From: Sphingobacteriia bacterium | GTDB taxonomy: Bacteria; Bacteroidota; Bacteroidia; Chitinophagales; Chitinophagaceae | NCBI GenBank assembly: GCA_004294135.1 | Contig: RDZY01000030.1 | Span: 1 to 45,606 of the forward strand | Length of the DNA: 45,606 nt | Reading direction: 5' to 3' | In this document: piece after piece, positions 6,926-15,582 of the stretch | How positions within the stretch are numbered: position 1 is the first letter of the stretch | How the letters are laid out: every line of letters starts with the position of its first letter | Position numbers and translations under genes: made by a program | The notes under the pieces: model-generated | The model's database searches: none | The model's input: only the letters and a program-made list of their open reading frames with translations | What the model was told of the DNA's origin: nothing

Positions 6926-7447
6926 TTACACCAAAACAACTTCGTCTTTTTCATCCTTTTCCTGCCAATTCACTTTTACACGGTCTGTTACAATAGTGTC
7001 AATGGCTTTGCCAGCAAAGTCTGGTTGAATGGGTAGTTCTCTACTAAAACGCCTATCAATTAATACACATAATGCCACTTTAGATGGCCTACCAAAATCG
7101 AGCAAAGCATCCAGCGCAGCACGTATGGTTCGGCCTGTATACAGAACATCATCTATTAAAATAACTGTTTTGCCTTCTACACTAAACGGTATATCGGTGG
7201 CATTGGCTATATGGAGACTCTTGCGAACATCATCTCTATAAAAAGTAATATCTAATTTGCCATAATGCAGCTTTTTTTTCGGAAGCATTTCTTTTAATTC
7301 AGCCACAATCCGGTCGCTTAAATAAATACCCCTCGGCTGCAAACCAATCAGTACCGTATTTTCAAGCGCAGCATTGTTTTCTAGCATCTGGTGCGCCAAT
7401 CGCTTTACCGTTAATGCCATCTGCTGCTCTGATAAAATAGTAGTCAA
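6926..7447 (-). CDS. pyrR: PyrR: pyrimidine operon regulator / uracil phosphoribosyltransferase
   Basis: The 173-residue protein has the PRTase PRPP loop V-I-L-I-D-D-V-L-Y-T-G-R-T-I-R-A-A at about residues 97-113 and the I-G-L-Q-P-R-G segment typical of PyrR. The only start that keeps the conserved first helix (L-S-E-Q-Q-M-A-L-T-V-K-R-L-A-H) is TTG at 7447; the next is ATG at 7420, inside that helix. In Gram-positives PyrR controls attenuation by binding pyr mRNA; here no clear attenuator is seen upstream, so only the UPRT role is well supported. It heads pyrR-pyrB(-coaD). Confidence 0.9.
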   Translation of the reverse strand: MTTILSEQQMALTVKRLAHQMLENNAALENTVLIGLQPRGIYLSDRIVAELKEMLPKKKLHYGKLDITFYRDDVRKSLHIANATDIPFSVEGKTVILIDDVLYTGRTIRAALDALLDFGRPSKVALCVLIDRRFSRELPIQPDFAGKAIDTIVTDRVKVNWQEKDEKDEVVLV

Positions 7448-7515
7448 TTTTAAAATTTTAATAAAAATAAATCCTTTCTTCCATACCTAAGCCAATAAAT
7501 TAGCAGGGTTCTTCC

Positions 7516-7523
7516 TTACTTTG
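7516..7523 (+). promoter_or_regulatory. -7-like element just before recF
   Basis: TTACTTTG matches TAnnTTTG with one mismatch and ends 6 bp before the recF ATG. If used, transcription would start within a few bases of the start codon, giving a nearly leaderless mRNA. Confidence 0.35.
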
Positions 7524-7529
7524 CAGGGC

Positions 7530-8612
7530 ATGCTACAACTTCAGGAAATAGAATTGGTGCAGTTTAGGAATTATACCCAGCAAAAAATCAGTTTTACCGA
7601 GCGGATAGTGGCGGTTTGCGGACTCAATGGTACTGGCAAGACCAACCTATTAGATGCCATTTATTACCTCGGTTTTTCTCGCAGTTATTTCACTAGAACC
7701 GATGCGCAGAATGTACAACATGGTAATATTGGTATGCGCTTATCAGGGCAGTACTCCCTGCTAAACAAACCCTATACCATTACATGTATACTTCGCGAAA
7801 ACAATCGGAAAGAGTTGACCGTAAATGATGATTTGTATAAAAAAATTTCCGATCATGTTGGTAAATTTCCTTGTGTAATGATTGCACCCGATGATATTGC
7901 ATTGATTGCTGGTGGTGGTGAAGAAAGAAGAAAATTAATGGATACCATTTTATCGCAGACCGATCACCAGTACTTGATGAGTTTAATCAGCTACACAAAA
8001 ATTCTACAACAAAGAAATGGTTTTTTAAAACAGCAAGAAGAAAATGGAGCTATAGATCAAACCCTGCTTTTGATATTGAATGAACAACTGGTTCAAGCTG
8101 GTAATTATTTGTTTGAACAACGGAAAACCTTTTTAGCGCAGTTTCTGCCCATGGTTGAAGAAAAATACTTGGAGATTGCAGGAAAAACAGATGGACTCAC
8201 CCTGAGTTATGAGAGCCAGTTGCTTACGCAAAGCTTTAGTGATTTACTGGCTCAATCTTTTAAAAAAGACCGCTTATTGCAAAGAACCACCAAGGGCATT
8301 CACCGCGATGACCTGCTGATTCAGTTAAACCAATACGCATTTAAGGCTGAAGCATCACAGGGGCAGCGCAAGAGTTTACTATTTGCCATTAAATTGGCTG
8401 AATGGCAATACCTGAAAGATAAAAAAGGGTTTCCTCCTATTTTATTATTGGATGATATTTTTGAAAAGCTAGATGAGAAACGCATGTTCCAACTGCTGAA
8501 AAGTGTTTGCAGTGCAGCTTATGGTCAAGTTTTTATCACCGATACCCATGCCGTTCGTTTAAAAGCGCAACTGGAACAAACTGGTACGGCTTTTCAGTTA
8601 CTGGAATTATAA
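7530..8612 (+). CDS. recF: DNA replication and repair protein RecF
   Basis: RecF is an SMC-like ATPase that helps load RecA at gaps. The start is ATG 7530 (M-L-Q-L-Q-E-I-E-L-V-Q-F-R-N-Y); an in-frame TTG at 7521 is less likely. The 360-residue protein has Walker A G-L-N-G-T-G-K-T-N at about 31-39, the ABC signature A-S-Q-G-Q-R-K-S-L, and Walker B P-P-I-L-L-L-D-D-I-F-E-K-L-D. It is followed 19 bp later by a DUF721 gene, the usual partner in Bacteroidota. Confidence 0.95.
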   Translation: MLQLQEIELVQFRNYTQQKISFTERIVAVCGLNGTGKTNLLDAIYYLGFSRSYFTRTDAQNVQHGNIGMRLSGQYSLLNKPYTITCILRENNRKELTVNDDLYKKISDHVGKFPCVMIAPDDIALIAGGGEERRKLMDTILSQTDHQYLMSLISYTKILQQRNGFLKQQEENGAIDQTLLLILNEQLVQAGNYLFEQRKTFLAQFLPMVEEKYLEIAGKTDGLTLSYESQLLTQSFSDLLAQSFKKDRLLQRTTKGIHRDDLLIQLNQYAFKAEASQGQRKSLLFAIKLAEWQYLKDKKGFPPILLLDDIFEKLDEKRMFQLLKSVCSAAYGQVFITDTHAVRLKAQLEQTGTAFQLLEL

Positions 8613-8631
8613 GAAGCTGTACCTTTACTGT

Positions 8632-8913
8632 ATGGCTGAAATGCATATAGGCGACGCAATTAAGGGATTGATTAAAAAAAGTAATTTAAAAAATGGCATT
8701 CGTGCTGTTCAGATAGAAGAAATTTGGGAACAGTTAATGGGTAAGACCATTGCAAAGTACACCGATAAAATTCAAATCATTCAACGCAAACTCTTTATTC
8801 ATACCAATATAGGCCCCCTAAAAAACGAACTTCAATACCAGAAGCCACAGATTATTCAACGCATTAATGAATTATTTGGTGAAGAAGTCATTACCGAAGT
8901 AGTGATTCAATAA
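8632..8913 (+). CDS. DUF721 (DciA-like) protein
   Basis: This 93-residue protein has the DUF721 pattern: an N-terminal helix M-H-I-G-D-A-I-K-G-L-I-K, then I-W-E-Q-L-M-G-K-T-I-A-K-Y-T and a strand region with L-F-I-H-T-N-I-G-P-L-K-N-E-L. DciA, from the same family, loads the replicative helicase DnaB in bacteria without DnaC. Its place directly after recF supports a role in DNA metabolism, but the small Bacteroidota members are not well characterised. Its 3' end overlaps the convergent CBS-domain gene by 7 bp. Confidence 0.82.
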   Translation: MAEMHIGDAIKGLIKKSNLKNGIRAVQIEEIWEQLMGKTIAKYTDKIQIIQRKLFIHTNIGPLKNELQYQKPQIIQRINELFGEEVITEVVIQ

Positions 8914-9323
8914 ATGGGTTCTTTTGGCGGAATTTCACCAGCAGCAAGTGTGTCTCTCACCAAATCATGAATGGTAATAATACCCCTGAAATTAATTTCT
9001 TCAAAAGCCACCAAATACCTTGTTTTATGCTGGTTCATTAGTTTCATACACTCATCACTGGTAGTATCCATAGAAATAATAGGAAGCCCTACGGTCATTA
9101 TTTCTTGTACGGTGGTATCACTTGAATTTTTATTTAACAACACTACTTTCTGCGCGTAATCGCGTTCAGACATAATGCCTATAAAATTATTTTGCTTCAT
9201 CACAATAACATAACTCAAATTCTCAGACTTCATCAAAGAAAGTGCTTCAATCACCTTTGTATCTGGAGAAACAGTATTGAAAAAAGGACCTTTTTTGGCG
9301 AGTATGGTCAAAGCTGTATTCAT
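8907..9323 (-). CDS. CBS-domain protein
   Basis: The 138-residue protein consists of two CBS motifs: residues about 15-75 (I-E-A-L-S-L-M-K-S-E-N-L-S-Y-V-I-V with G-I-M-S-E-R-D-Y) and about 80-130 (C-M-K-L-M-N-Q-H-K-T-R-Y-L-V with G-I-I-T-I-H-D-L-V). There is no fused catalytic domain. Such stand-alone pairs usually bind adenine nucleotides and regulate other proteins; the target here is unknown. It stands between the recF pair and the permease gene. Confidence 0.85.
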   Translation of the reverse strand: MNTALTILAKKGPFFNTVSPDTKVIEALSLMKSENLSYVIVMKQNNFIGIMSERDYAQKVVLLNKNSSDTTVQEIMTVGLPIISMDTTSDECMKLMNQHKTRYLVAFEEINFRGIITIHDLVRDTLAAGEIPPKEPIY

Positions 9324-9390
9324 AAGATCTCAATTATAGCACTAAGGTCTTAAAAAATGAGCAAAGAAAATAATTAATTCCTTCAGACCG

Positions 9391-10434
9391 TTATAGACTT
9401 ACCCTAGGATCTACCATTCTATACAGCATATCAGCCAGTATATTCACCAATACAAAAAAGAGTGCCGTAACCAATACACTTCCCATAACCACTGGAAAAT
9501 CGAGCTTCTCCAATGCATCCACTGTTACTTTTCCAATACCTTTCCAGCCAAAAATATATTCGATAAAAAAAGCACCTGCAAGTAATTCTGCAAACCATCC
9601 TGTAATAGCGGTAATAACGGGATTGAGTGCATTTCTTAAGGCGTGACGCCATACAACGGTTCTTTTACTGAGTCCCTTTGCGTAAGCAGTGCGTATATAA
9701 TCTTGTTTAAGCACATCCAGCATGGCACTTCTAGTGAGTTGTGTGATAATGGCTAGGGGGCGAATGCCGAGCGTTATGGCGGGCAATATTAGGTTTTTGA
9801 GCGCGAGTGCTTTGCCTGTAAATGGATCCATGGTAAATAAGCCGCCCGTCATTTGCAAGCCGGTAATATTACTGAACAGGAACCCAAAAACATACGCAAA
9901 TACAATCCCCATAAAAAAAGAAGGTGCAGAAATACCCAGTACACTGGCAAAGATGGCACTGGTATCTATCCAACTATATTGTTTGATAGCGGCTATTACC
10001 CCTAAAAAAATACCAGCAATTGTGGCAAAAACCATTGCAGCCAAAGCCAACAACAAAGTGCCGGGTAAAGCTTCTGACAACAATGCGCCAACTTGTTTTT
10101 TTGTTTGATACGACCTGCGCAAATAAGGCAGTTTAATAGCCAATTTGGTTGATCCTCCTATAAAAAATCCTTTCAGTTGTTTCTGTTCTATTTCTGATTG
10201 AGTATGAATAGCTATTGGCGATACATCATTTATATAAAACAAAAATTGTTTCCATACGGGCTGATCCAATGCCAGCTCCTTTCTAATATTCTGAATGGTT
10301 GCACTGTCGCCTGTTTGTCCCAATACCAACCGTGCTGGATCTCCAAACCCTTGGAATAGAAAAAACACCAATACAACCACCCCAAAAAGCACCAGTGATC
10401 CATACATGAGTTTGCGAAATAAAAAACGAATCAA
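9391..10434 (-). CDS. ABC transporter permease, DppB/OppB type
   Basis: The 347-residue membrane protein has the family N-terminus (I-R-F-L-F-R-K-L then a TM helix), a periplasmic segment, and TM helices with the EAA-type loop A-Y-A-K-G-L-S-K-R-T-V-V-W-R-H-A-L-R-N at about residues 245-263, which contacts the ATPase. The start is TTG at 10434, which keeps the typical N-terminus; the first ATG at 10407 would trim it by nine residues. DppB-like proteins import peptides or nickel with DppC, DppD/F and a binding protein, none of which is in this window, so it is an orphan half-permease here. It follows the BT_3928 gene by 38 bp. Confidence 0.88.
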   Translation of the reverse strand: MIRFLFRKLMYGSLVLFGVVVLVFFLFQGFGDPARLVLGQTGDSATIQNIRKELALDQPVWKQFLFYINDVSPIAIHTQSEIEQKQLKGFFIGGSTKLAIKLPYLRRSYQTKKQVGALLSEALPGTLLLALAAMVFATIAGIFLGVIAAIKQYSWIDTSAIFASVLGISAPSFFMGIVFAYVFGFLFSNITGLQMTGGLFTMDPFTGKALALKNLILPAITLGIRPLAIITQLTRSAMLDVLKQDYIRTAYAKGLSKRTVVWRHALRNALNPVITAITGWFAELLAGAFFIEYIFGWKGIGKVTVDALEKLDFPVVMGSVLVTALFFVLVNILADMLYRMVDPRVSL

Positions 10435-10472
10435 ATTGTATATTTTATTTTTTTGAGTGAAGATTTCAAGGT

Positions 10473-11564
10473 CTAAAAATGATGTTTGTCAGCATCAAGA
10501 TAACTAAACTTACCCACAATATCAGCTCCGTCCATTACTAAAAATGTAGGCTTTACCCTTGCGGCTGTTTTAAGCACAGTGGCATCACAATTTAATAGCG
10601 TAATTCCTGAAAAAAATGGTTGTAGCAGCCCTGCTTCCGCAGAAACAATCATCAATGGTATATGTTTCAATTGCAATTTAGGTAGCATATTATTCAACTG
10701 TATTGTCCACTGCTCCCTATTTTCGGCATTTTGAACCAGCAGCAATATATATTTCCCTTGCTGTGCAAAAACGGCTGCTGTGGTATCATTACCAGATAGG
10801 GTTTGTAAGGAAAAATCGGCAATAGCTGGCTTTAATCCATTCCCTTTTTTCACCAGCTTATCTTGTCGCCCAATATAGGTGTACTGCTCATTAAAATCGG
10901 GTGGAAAATGATCTTGATCGAACCGAATGAGCTTCCCATTTTTCTGGTATTCAAATTCAATCTGCATACTATCTGCGATAGCACCCTTTGGCATTTTCAT
11001 TTGTTCAACTATATTATTCCCTACTTTATATGGGAGACAATCTATAAAAGGCAGGTGCCGAAGTGCATACCATTGAGCCAATAGGCTTAAAATCACTGTG
11101 GAGGATAATAAAAAAAGGGCTGATTTTTGGGTAGCGATGGACTGAATTTTATACCGCATAAAAAACAGTATCCCAATTAACAAGAGCAGTACCAAATCTT
11201 TTGTAAAAGATTGCGCAGCAGTGAGCGGAATACAATCACCAAAACAGCCGCAGGTTTTTATTTTTCCTGAAAACAGCGCAAAGCCAGTTAAGAAACTAAA
11301 GAATATAATCAGCAATAATAAGAGCCAGCTAAATAATTTAATTCTCCATCCAATAATTACAGCCACCCCTGCAAGTACTTCAAAGCAATTCATGGCTATA
11401 GAAAAAAACAGGGCATAATCGTTTAAAAAAAACAAGTGACCTACCTCAAAAAACTCTTGCATTTTATAGCTGAGTCCCACTGGATCATTTACTTTAATAA
11501 GTCCAGAGAAAATAAATAATAGCCCCACCACCCACCTGATTAAATGTATAATCCGATTGTTCAT
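10473..11564 (-). CDS. BT_3928 family DoxX/MauE-like membrane protein
   Basis: The 363-residue protein has four to five TM helices in residues 1-170, a DoxX/MauE-like core starting I-R-W-V-V-G-L-L-F-I-F-S-G-L-I-K, and a cysteine cluster C-G-C-F-G-D-C at 105-111. The C-terminal half is soluble and contains a thioredoxin-like segment. The family has no assigned reaction; MauE relatives support disulfide formation, so a redox role is plausible. It starts 3 bp after the DUF1599 gene, a conserved pairing in Bacteroidota. Confidence 0.82.
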   Translation of the reverse strand: MNNRIIHLIRWVVGLLFIFSGLIKVNDPVGLSYKMQEFFEVGHLFFLNDYALFFSIAMNCFEVLAGVAVIIGWRIKLFSWLLLLLIIFFSFLTGFALFSGKIKTCGCFGDCIPLTAAQSFTKDLVLLLLIGILFFMRYKIQSIATQKSALFLLSSTVILSLLAQWYALRHLPFIDCLPYKVGNNIVEQMKMPKGAIADSMQIEFEYQKNGKLIRFDQDHFPPDFNEQYTYIGRQDKLVKKGNGLKPAIADFSLQTLSGNDTTAAVFAQQGKYILLLVQNAENREQWTIQLNNMLPKLQLKHIPLMIVSAEAGLLQPFFSGITLLNCDATVLKTAARVKPTFLVMDGADIVGKFSYLDADKHHF

Positions 11565-11567
11565 ATC

Positions 11568-12113
11568 CTAATGTTTACCTTCTTCAATTAATATTAATGC
11601 AAATGCAGCATAATTAATAATATCAATATAATTGGCATCAATGCCTTCGCTGATTAGGGTTACTCCTTTATTGTGCAGAATCTGTTTGATGCGCAATAGT
11701 TTTACCAGTATTAAATCTGCAAAACTTTCTTGACTCATTTCCCTCCATGCTTCGCCATAATCGTGGTTTTTGGCGAGCATTGTAGATCTGGCCAACGCAA
11801 TTTGGGCACTGTACAAATCAGTAGTTTTAGTGGTATCCATTTCTTCAACGGTTGGATGATCTAAGCCCAGTTGAATTAATCCAATTACTGCGTAATTCAA
11901 GATGCCCTTGAATTCGGATGGAATATCGTCGCCTATTTTTTGGGTCTTCAAATCCTGTATGGTCCTGATACGAAGGGCTTTTATAAATAGTTGATCCACT
12001 ACGGAAATGGTTCTCAATACCCGCCAAGCTGTACCGTAATCGGTTGTTTTTTTTACAAAAATATTTTCACATGCGGCTATTGCGGCATCATATTGTGTAT
12101 TGGTATTCAACAT
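11568..12113 (-). CDS. DUF1599 protein with two internal repeats
   Basis: The 181-residue protein is an internal duplication: K-K-T-T-D-Y-G-T-A-W-R-V-L-R (about 20-33) and A-K-N-H-D-Y-G-E-A-W-R-E-M-S (about 113-126), each followed by a K-x-L-R-I helix. This D-Y-G-x-A-W motif marks DUF1599 (nucleotide modification associated domain 1). The function is unknown; a nucleotide-related role is suggested by related domains in phage. It is divergent from folP (66 bp) and heads the DUF1599-BT_3928-permease string. Confidence 0.85.
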   Translation of the reverse strand: MLNTNTQYDAAIAACENIFVKKTTDYGTAWRVLRTISVVDQLFIKALRIRTIQDLKTQKIGDDIPSEFKGILNYAVIGLIQLGLDHPTVEEMDTTKTTDLYSAQIALARSTMLAKNHDYGEAWREMSQESFADLILVKLLRIKQILHNKGVTLISEGIDANYIDIINYAAFALILIEEGKH

Positions 12114-12120
12114 TATTCTT

Positions 12121-12150
12121 TTTGGTTTAACTGCTTTGGCAATATCTTTG
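12121..12150 (+). promoter_or_regulatory. folP promoter (TTTG - 18 bp - TATCTTTG)
   Basis: TTTG at 12121-12124 and TATCTTTG at 12143-12150 match the Bacteroidota -33 and -7 elements with an 18-bp spacer. Transcription would begin near 12157, about 23 bp before the folP start. It is one of the two best promoter matches in the window. Confidence 0.6.
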
Positions 12151-12179
12151 AATCAAGTGCAATTTAATAGAATCAACTG

Positions 12180-13004
12180 ATGTTTACATTTAACTGCAAA
12201 GGAAGTTTATGGATACTCAATCAACCCATTGTAATGGGCATCATCAATACCACCCCAGATTCTTTTTTTGCGGGCAGTAGAAATGCGTCTTTCAGTGCCG
12301 CCAAAGAAAGCGCTTTTGCAATGGTGGATGCGGGTGTAGGTATTTTAGATATAGGGGGACAAAGTACCAGACCCGGCAGTAGTTTTATTGATGCCGAGAC
12401 AGAAAAAGAGCGGGTAATCCCCATTATATCGTTGCTACGACAATACTTTCCCCAGCTACTTATTTCCATAGACACATTTCACCCAGCTGTGGCAATTGCC
12501 GCAGTAGAAGCGGGTGCTTCCATAGTAAATGATATTAGTGGAGGAAGGTTTTATAGTGATATGTTTTCTATTGTAGCAGCGTTGAAAGTGCCTTATATCT
12601 GTATGCATAGCAGCGGAACGGTAGAGACCATGCATGAAAAAATAAATTATAACGATATAAGTTCTGAACTGTGCGACTATTTTACAGAAAGAATTGCGGC
12701 CTGTGAAGCAGCAGGCATAAACGATATTATACTGGATCCAGGATTTGGATTTGGGAAAACAGTCCCCAATAATTTTACTTTACTGAAAGAAATGGTTGCA
12801 CTAAAAAAGTTTGGTAAGCCCATACTATTGGGTGTTTCCAGAAAGTCTACCATCTACCAAACCCTTCAAATTACGGCGGAAGAATCTTTAAATGGAACCA
12901 CTGTATTAAATACATTGGGCCTAATGAATGGGGCGGATATACTTAGGGTACACGATGTAAAAGAGGCAGTTGAATGTATAAAATTATGCCGTATGGCACA
13001 ATAA
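12180..13004 (+). CDS. folP: Dihydropteroate synthase
   Basis: FolP joins 4-aminobenzoate to the pterin diphosphate in folate synthesis and is the sulfonamide target. The 274-residue protein has the TIM-barrel signatures I-M-G-I-I-N-T-T-P-D-S-F near the N-terminus, D-I-G-G-Q-S-T-R-P-G, N-D-I-S-G-G, D-P-G-F-G-F-G-K and V-S-R-K-S. Length and motifs are complete. The bidirectional terminator at 13006-13037 separates it from the convergent FKBP gene. Confidence 0.95.
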   Translation: MFTFNCKGSLWILNQPIVMGIINTTPDSFFAGSRNASFSAAKESAFAMVDAGVGILDIGGQSTRPGSSFIDAETEKERVIPIISLLRQYFPQLLISIDTFHPAVAIAAVEAGASIVNDISGGRFYSDMFSIVAALKVPYICMHSSGTVETMHEKINYNDISSELCDYFTERIAACEAAGINDIILDPGFGFGKTVPNNFTLLKEMVALKKFGKPILLGVSRKSTIYQTLQITAEESLNGTTVLNTLGLMNGADILRVHDVKEAVECIKLCRMAQ

Positions 13005-13005
13005 A

Positions 13006-13037
13006 AATGCCCGCAAACGAATTAGTAAGCGGGCATT
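13006..13037. terminator. Bidirectional terminator between folP and the FKBP gene
   Basis: A perfect 9-bp stem AATGCCCGC (13006-13014) / GCGGGCATT (13029-13037) with a 14-nt loop. The minus-strand side is followed by a T-run, so it is a good terminator for the FKBP gene; on the plus strand the tail is weaker. Confidence 0.7.
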
Positions 13038-13057
13038 GTAATAAATTATTTAATGCA

Positions 13058-13975
13058 TTATCTTGGCATTGGCTGACCAGGCATTGGAGCCTGTACTGGC
13101 TGAGGAGCAGGTGTTTTTACATCAAGAATTTCTACATCAAAAATAAGTGGAGCATAAGCAGGAATGCGAGGCGCACTGCCATTAGGGCCGTATCCAAGCA
13201 AGGCAGGAATATAAACCCTACCTCTTCCACCTTTACCAAAATATTTCAGCCCATCTTCTAATCCTTTAATGATACTGCGGCTTCCCATAACAACTTCTAG
13301 GGGTTGGGTATTGGGCGCATCTTTATCCATATTACCATCAAATTTTTTACCATCTAGAAAAGTACCTCTGAATAAAACAGATACTTGTTTACCAGAATCG
13401 GCTTTTGCAGTAGCATCACCAGCATTGGTTACTTCTACAAAAAAGCCAGTGGCATCTTCTGTTGCCTTGATTCCTTTTTTGGCAAGATGGTCTTTCAATT
13501 CTTTAGACTCTCGTTGCTTTTCTTTTTCCATTTCTGCTTGGTAATCAACCATCATTAATTCTTGGGTAGCAAAAGTTTTTATCACTTCTACTTTGCCATT
13601 AATTAAGTCTTTAGCATGAAAAATTTCGTTGTACTGAATCATTCCAAAATTCTTTAAGGAATCTACACTCATTACAAAATCTATTTTATCACCCGTAGCA
13701 CATTTGTTGATGATTTCAATAAAGCTATGCTTGGCTTTTTGATTGGTATCTACCATAAAGTAGACTGGAATTCTGTTAAAAGAACTGCTTAATACAGAAT
13801 CTTTTGCAGGTAGTTTGTACTCAACGTGCATTTTTACAAATTGGCCTTGCTTCAAAGTTTCTTTGCTGCCGCCTTTTTGAATTTTATACGCTAACCCTGT
13901 TGGTGTTTTTTCGTATTGGTTACAGCTTGCAAGCAATACAACCGCTGCTAGCAGCGGGGTGATGATTCTCCTCAT
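13058..13975 (-). CDS. FKBP-type peptidyl-prolyl isomerase lipoprotein, two FKBP domains
   Basis: The 305-residue protein starts with a lipoprotein signal (L-L-A-S-C, Cys18). An N-terminal FKBP-like domain (about 40-140, G-Q-F-V-K-M-H-V-E-Y-K-L) lacks a clear active-site set. A C-terminal FKBP domain (about 190-290) has G-K-K-F-D-G-N, I-K-G-L-E-D-G-L and G-Y-G-P-N-G, the usual active-site framework. A Pro-rich tail follows. It probably helps protein folding in the periplasm or at the outer membrane. It starts 1 bp after nrnA. Confidence 0.88.
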   Translation of the reverse strand: MRRIITPLLAAVVLLASCNQYEKTPTGLAYKIQKGGSKETLKQGQFVKMHVEYKLPAKDSVLSSSFNRIPVYFMVDTNQKAKHSFIEIINKCATGDKIDFVMSVDSLKNFGMIQYNEIFHAKDLINGKVEVIKTFATQELMMVDYQAEMEKEKQRESKELKDHLAKKGIKATEDATGFFVEVTNAGDATAKADSGKQVSVLFRGTFLDGKKFDGNMDKDAPNTQPLEVVMGSRSIIKGLEDGLKYFGKGGRGRVYIPALLGYGPNGSAPRIPAYAPLIFDVEILDVKTPAPQPVQAPMPGQPMPR

Positions 13976-13976
13976 T

Positions 13977-14984
13977 TTATTGTAGTTGATTTTTATATAA
14001 TGGAATGATCTGTTTAAAATGTTGAATGGTTTTATCTAATGAGTCGCTGCTTCTACCACCTGCAGCATTGGCATGCCCCCCGCCTTCAAAGTGCATTCTG
14101 GCAAAAAGATTCACATCAAAACTACCTTTGCTTCTAAAGCTCCACTTTCTTTCTTCGGTTCTATCAATTACAATCGCCCCAAAGCGAATTCCTTTTATAG
14201 AAAGTAAGTAATTCACCAAGCCTTCTGTATCACCTGTTTTAATGCTGTATTTATTTAAGTCTTGTTGTGAAATATACATCAAAGCCGCATTGTATTCATA
14301 CCATACTTCCATTCGGTTGAGCAGGGCAAACCCAATAAATCGCAGGCGATTCTCTAAAGATTGGTCGTAAATTTGACCATGAACCATAGAATGATCAAAC
14401 CCTGTTGATTTTAGCGCTGCCACCATTAAGTGGACAGAAGCCTTCGTAGAAGGAAATCTAAAAGAGCCTGTATCGGTCATCACCCCAGTGTATAAACAAG
14501 TTGCAATAGCTTGATTAATCAGGTGCATACCACCACTGGCAACAATAAAGTCGTACACCATTTCACAGGTAGAACTTTTTCCTGTATCGCTAATACCGAA
14601 TTGAAAAGAAGCGGTATCTGGTTGTTCATGGTGATCTATCAATACTTTAATAGCGCTAGAATTAGCCAGATGTTGCGCTAAGTGCTTGGTACGGTGAAAA
14701 ATATTAAAGTCGAGACAAATAATAATTTCAGCATTCGCCAGTACTGCTAGTGATTTTTCTTTATGGCTTTCAAAATTAATTGTTTCACCAACACTGGGCA
14801 TCCAATCTAAGAAGTCGGCCCAGTTGGTAGGTGATATTACGGTTACGTTGTGATTTAACGCTTTAAGATAATGGTATATGCCCAATGCGGAGCCCATTGC
14901 ATCCCCATCTGGTTTCTGGTGCATCGTAACCACTATTTTCTTGGGTACTGATAGTAAAGGGAAGAATTCGTTGATCGACTGCAT
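13977..14984 (-). CDS. nrnA: DHH/DHHA1 phosphoesterase (NrnA-like nanoRNase / pAp phosphatase)
   Basis: The 335-residue protein has the DHH-family metal motifs in order: H-Q-K-P-D-G-D-A-M-G-S-A-L-G, C-L-D-F-N, L-I-D-H-H-E and the C-terminal DHHA1 G-G-G-H-A-N-A-A-G-G. NrnA degrades short RNA oligomers and dephosphorylates 3'-phosphoadenosine 5'-phosphate. Length is normal. It is co-directional with and almost overlaps the FKBP gene. Confidence 0.9.
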   Translation of the reverse strand: MQSINEFFPLLSVPKKIVVTMHQKPDGDAMGSALGIYHYLKALNHNVTVISPTNWADFLDWMPSVGETINFESHKEKSLAVLANAEIIICLDFNIFHRTKHLAQHLANSSAIKVLIDHHEQPDTASFQFGISDTGKSSTCEMVYDFIVASGGMHLINQAIATCLYTGVMTDTGSFRFPSTKASVHLMVAALKSTGFDHSMVHGQIYDQSLENRLRFIGFALLNRMEVWYEYNAALMYISQQDLNKYSIKTGDTEGLVNYLLSIKGIRFGAIVIDRTEERKWSFRSKGSFDVNLFARMHFEGGGHANAAGGRSSDSLDKTIQHFKQIIPLYKNQLQ

Positions 14985-15088
14985 ATAGTGGCGGCAAAAT
15001 TGCGGTATATGTGTTAGTCTATCAAATCATTTTACGATTAAATGTTAAAATTAAGCCATTTGTTGGTATTCAAACCCTTGCTATTGCT

Positions 15089-15096
15089 TACTTTTG
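15089..15096 (+). promoter_or_regulatory. -7 element of the ndk promoter
   Basis: TACTTTTG is an exact TAnnTTTG match ending 18 bp before the ndk start. The only upstream TTG (15063-15065) gives a long 23-bp spacer, so the -33 element is uncertain. Confidence 0.45.
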
Positions 15097-15114
15097 CCGC
15101 GAAATAAAAAAATT

Positions 15115-15531
15115 ATGAGCAACAGAACATTTACAATGATTAAGCCCGATGCAACCGGCAAAAGCTATACTGGCGCTATTTTAGATCAAATACTAAAAGC
15201 TGGATTCAGCATAAAAGCCATGAAGTGGATACGGTTGACAGAAGAGCAAGCTGGTTTATTTTATGATATTCATAGGGAGCGTCCCTTTTTTCAAGAATTG
15301 GTAGATTTTATGATCAGTGGCCCTATTGTTGCGGCTGTACTTGAAAAAGAGAATGCTGTTGCCGATTTCAGAACATTGATTGGCGCTACCAACCCCGCTC
15401 AAGCAGCGGAGGGTACTATTCGCAAACTGTTTGCAGCGTCAATTGGTGAAAATGCAGTTCATGGAAGTGACAGTGATGAGAATGCCAATATTGAGGCGGA
15501 CTTCTTCTTTTCTAAATTAGAAAGATTCTAA
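15115..15531 (+). CDS. ndk: Nucleoside diphosphate kinase
   Basis: Ndk transfers the terminal phosphate between nucleoside triphosphates and diphosphates through a phosphohistidine. The start is ATG 15115 ([12 protein letters not shown]); an upstream TTG at 15094 would overlap the promoter box. The 138-residue protein has the catalytic motif N-A-V-H-G-S-D-S near residue 116 and the G-A-T-N-P and F-F nucleotide-site segments. It stands alone between divergent nrnA and a terminator. Confidence 0.95.
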   Translation: MSNRTFTMIKPDATGKSYTGAILDQILKAGFSIKAMKWIRLTEEQAGLFYDIHRERPFFQELVDFMISGPIVAAVLEKENAVADFRTLIGATNPAQAAEGTIRKLFAASIGENAVHGSDSDENANIEADFFFSKLERF

Positions 15532-15551
15532 CAACACTAAAACAAACTTAG

Positions 15552-15580
15552 AAAAGACCCATGTTTATCGTGGGTTTTTT
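15552..15580. terminator. Terminator after ndk
   Basis: Stem ACCCATG / CGTGGGT (one G-U pair) with loop TTTAT, a T6 tail on the plus strand and an A4 run on the other side. It can end both ndk and the convergent outer-membrane gene. Confidence 0.8.
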
Positions 15581-15582
15581 AG

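Noticed and set aside
7448..7515. PyrR-binding attenuator ahead of pyrR
   Set aside because: The leader is short and I see no anti-antiterminator or terminator pair in it.
13001..13020. TGGCAC near the folP stop as a sigma-54 site
   Set aside because: Spacing between GG and the next GC is 12, not 10, and there is no TTGC.
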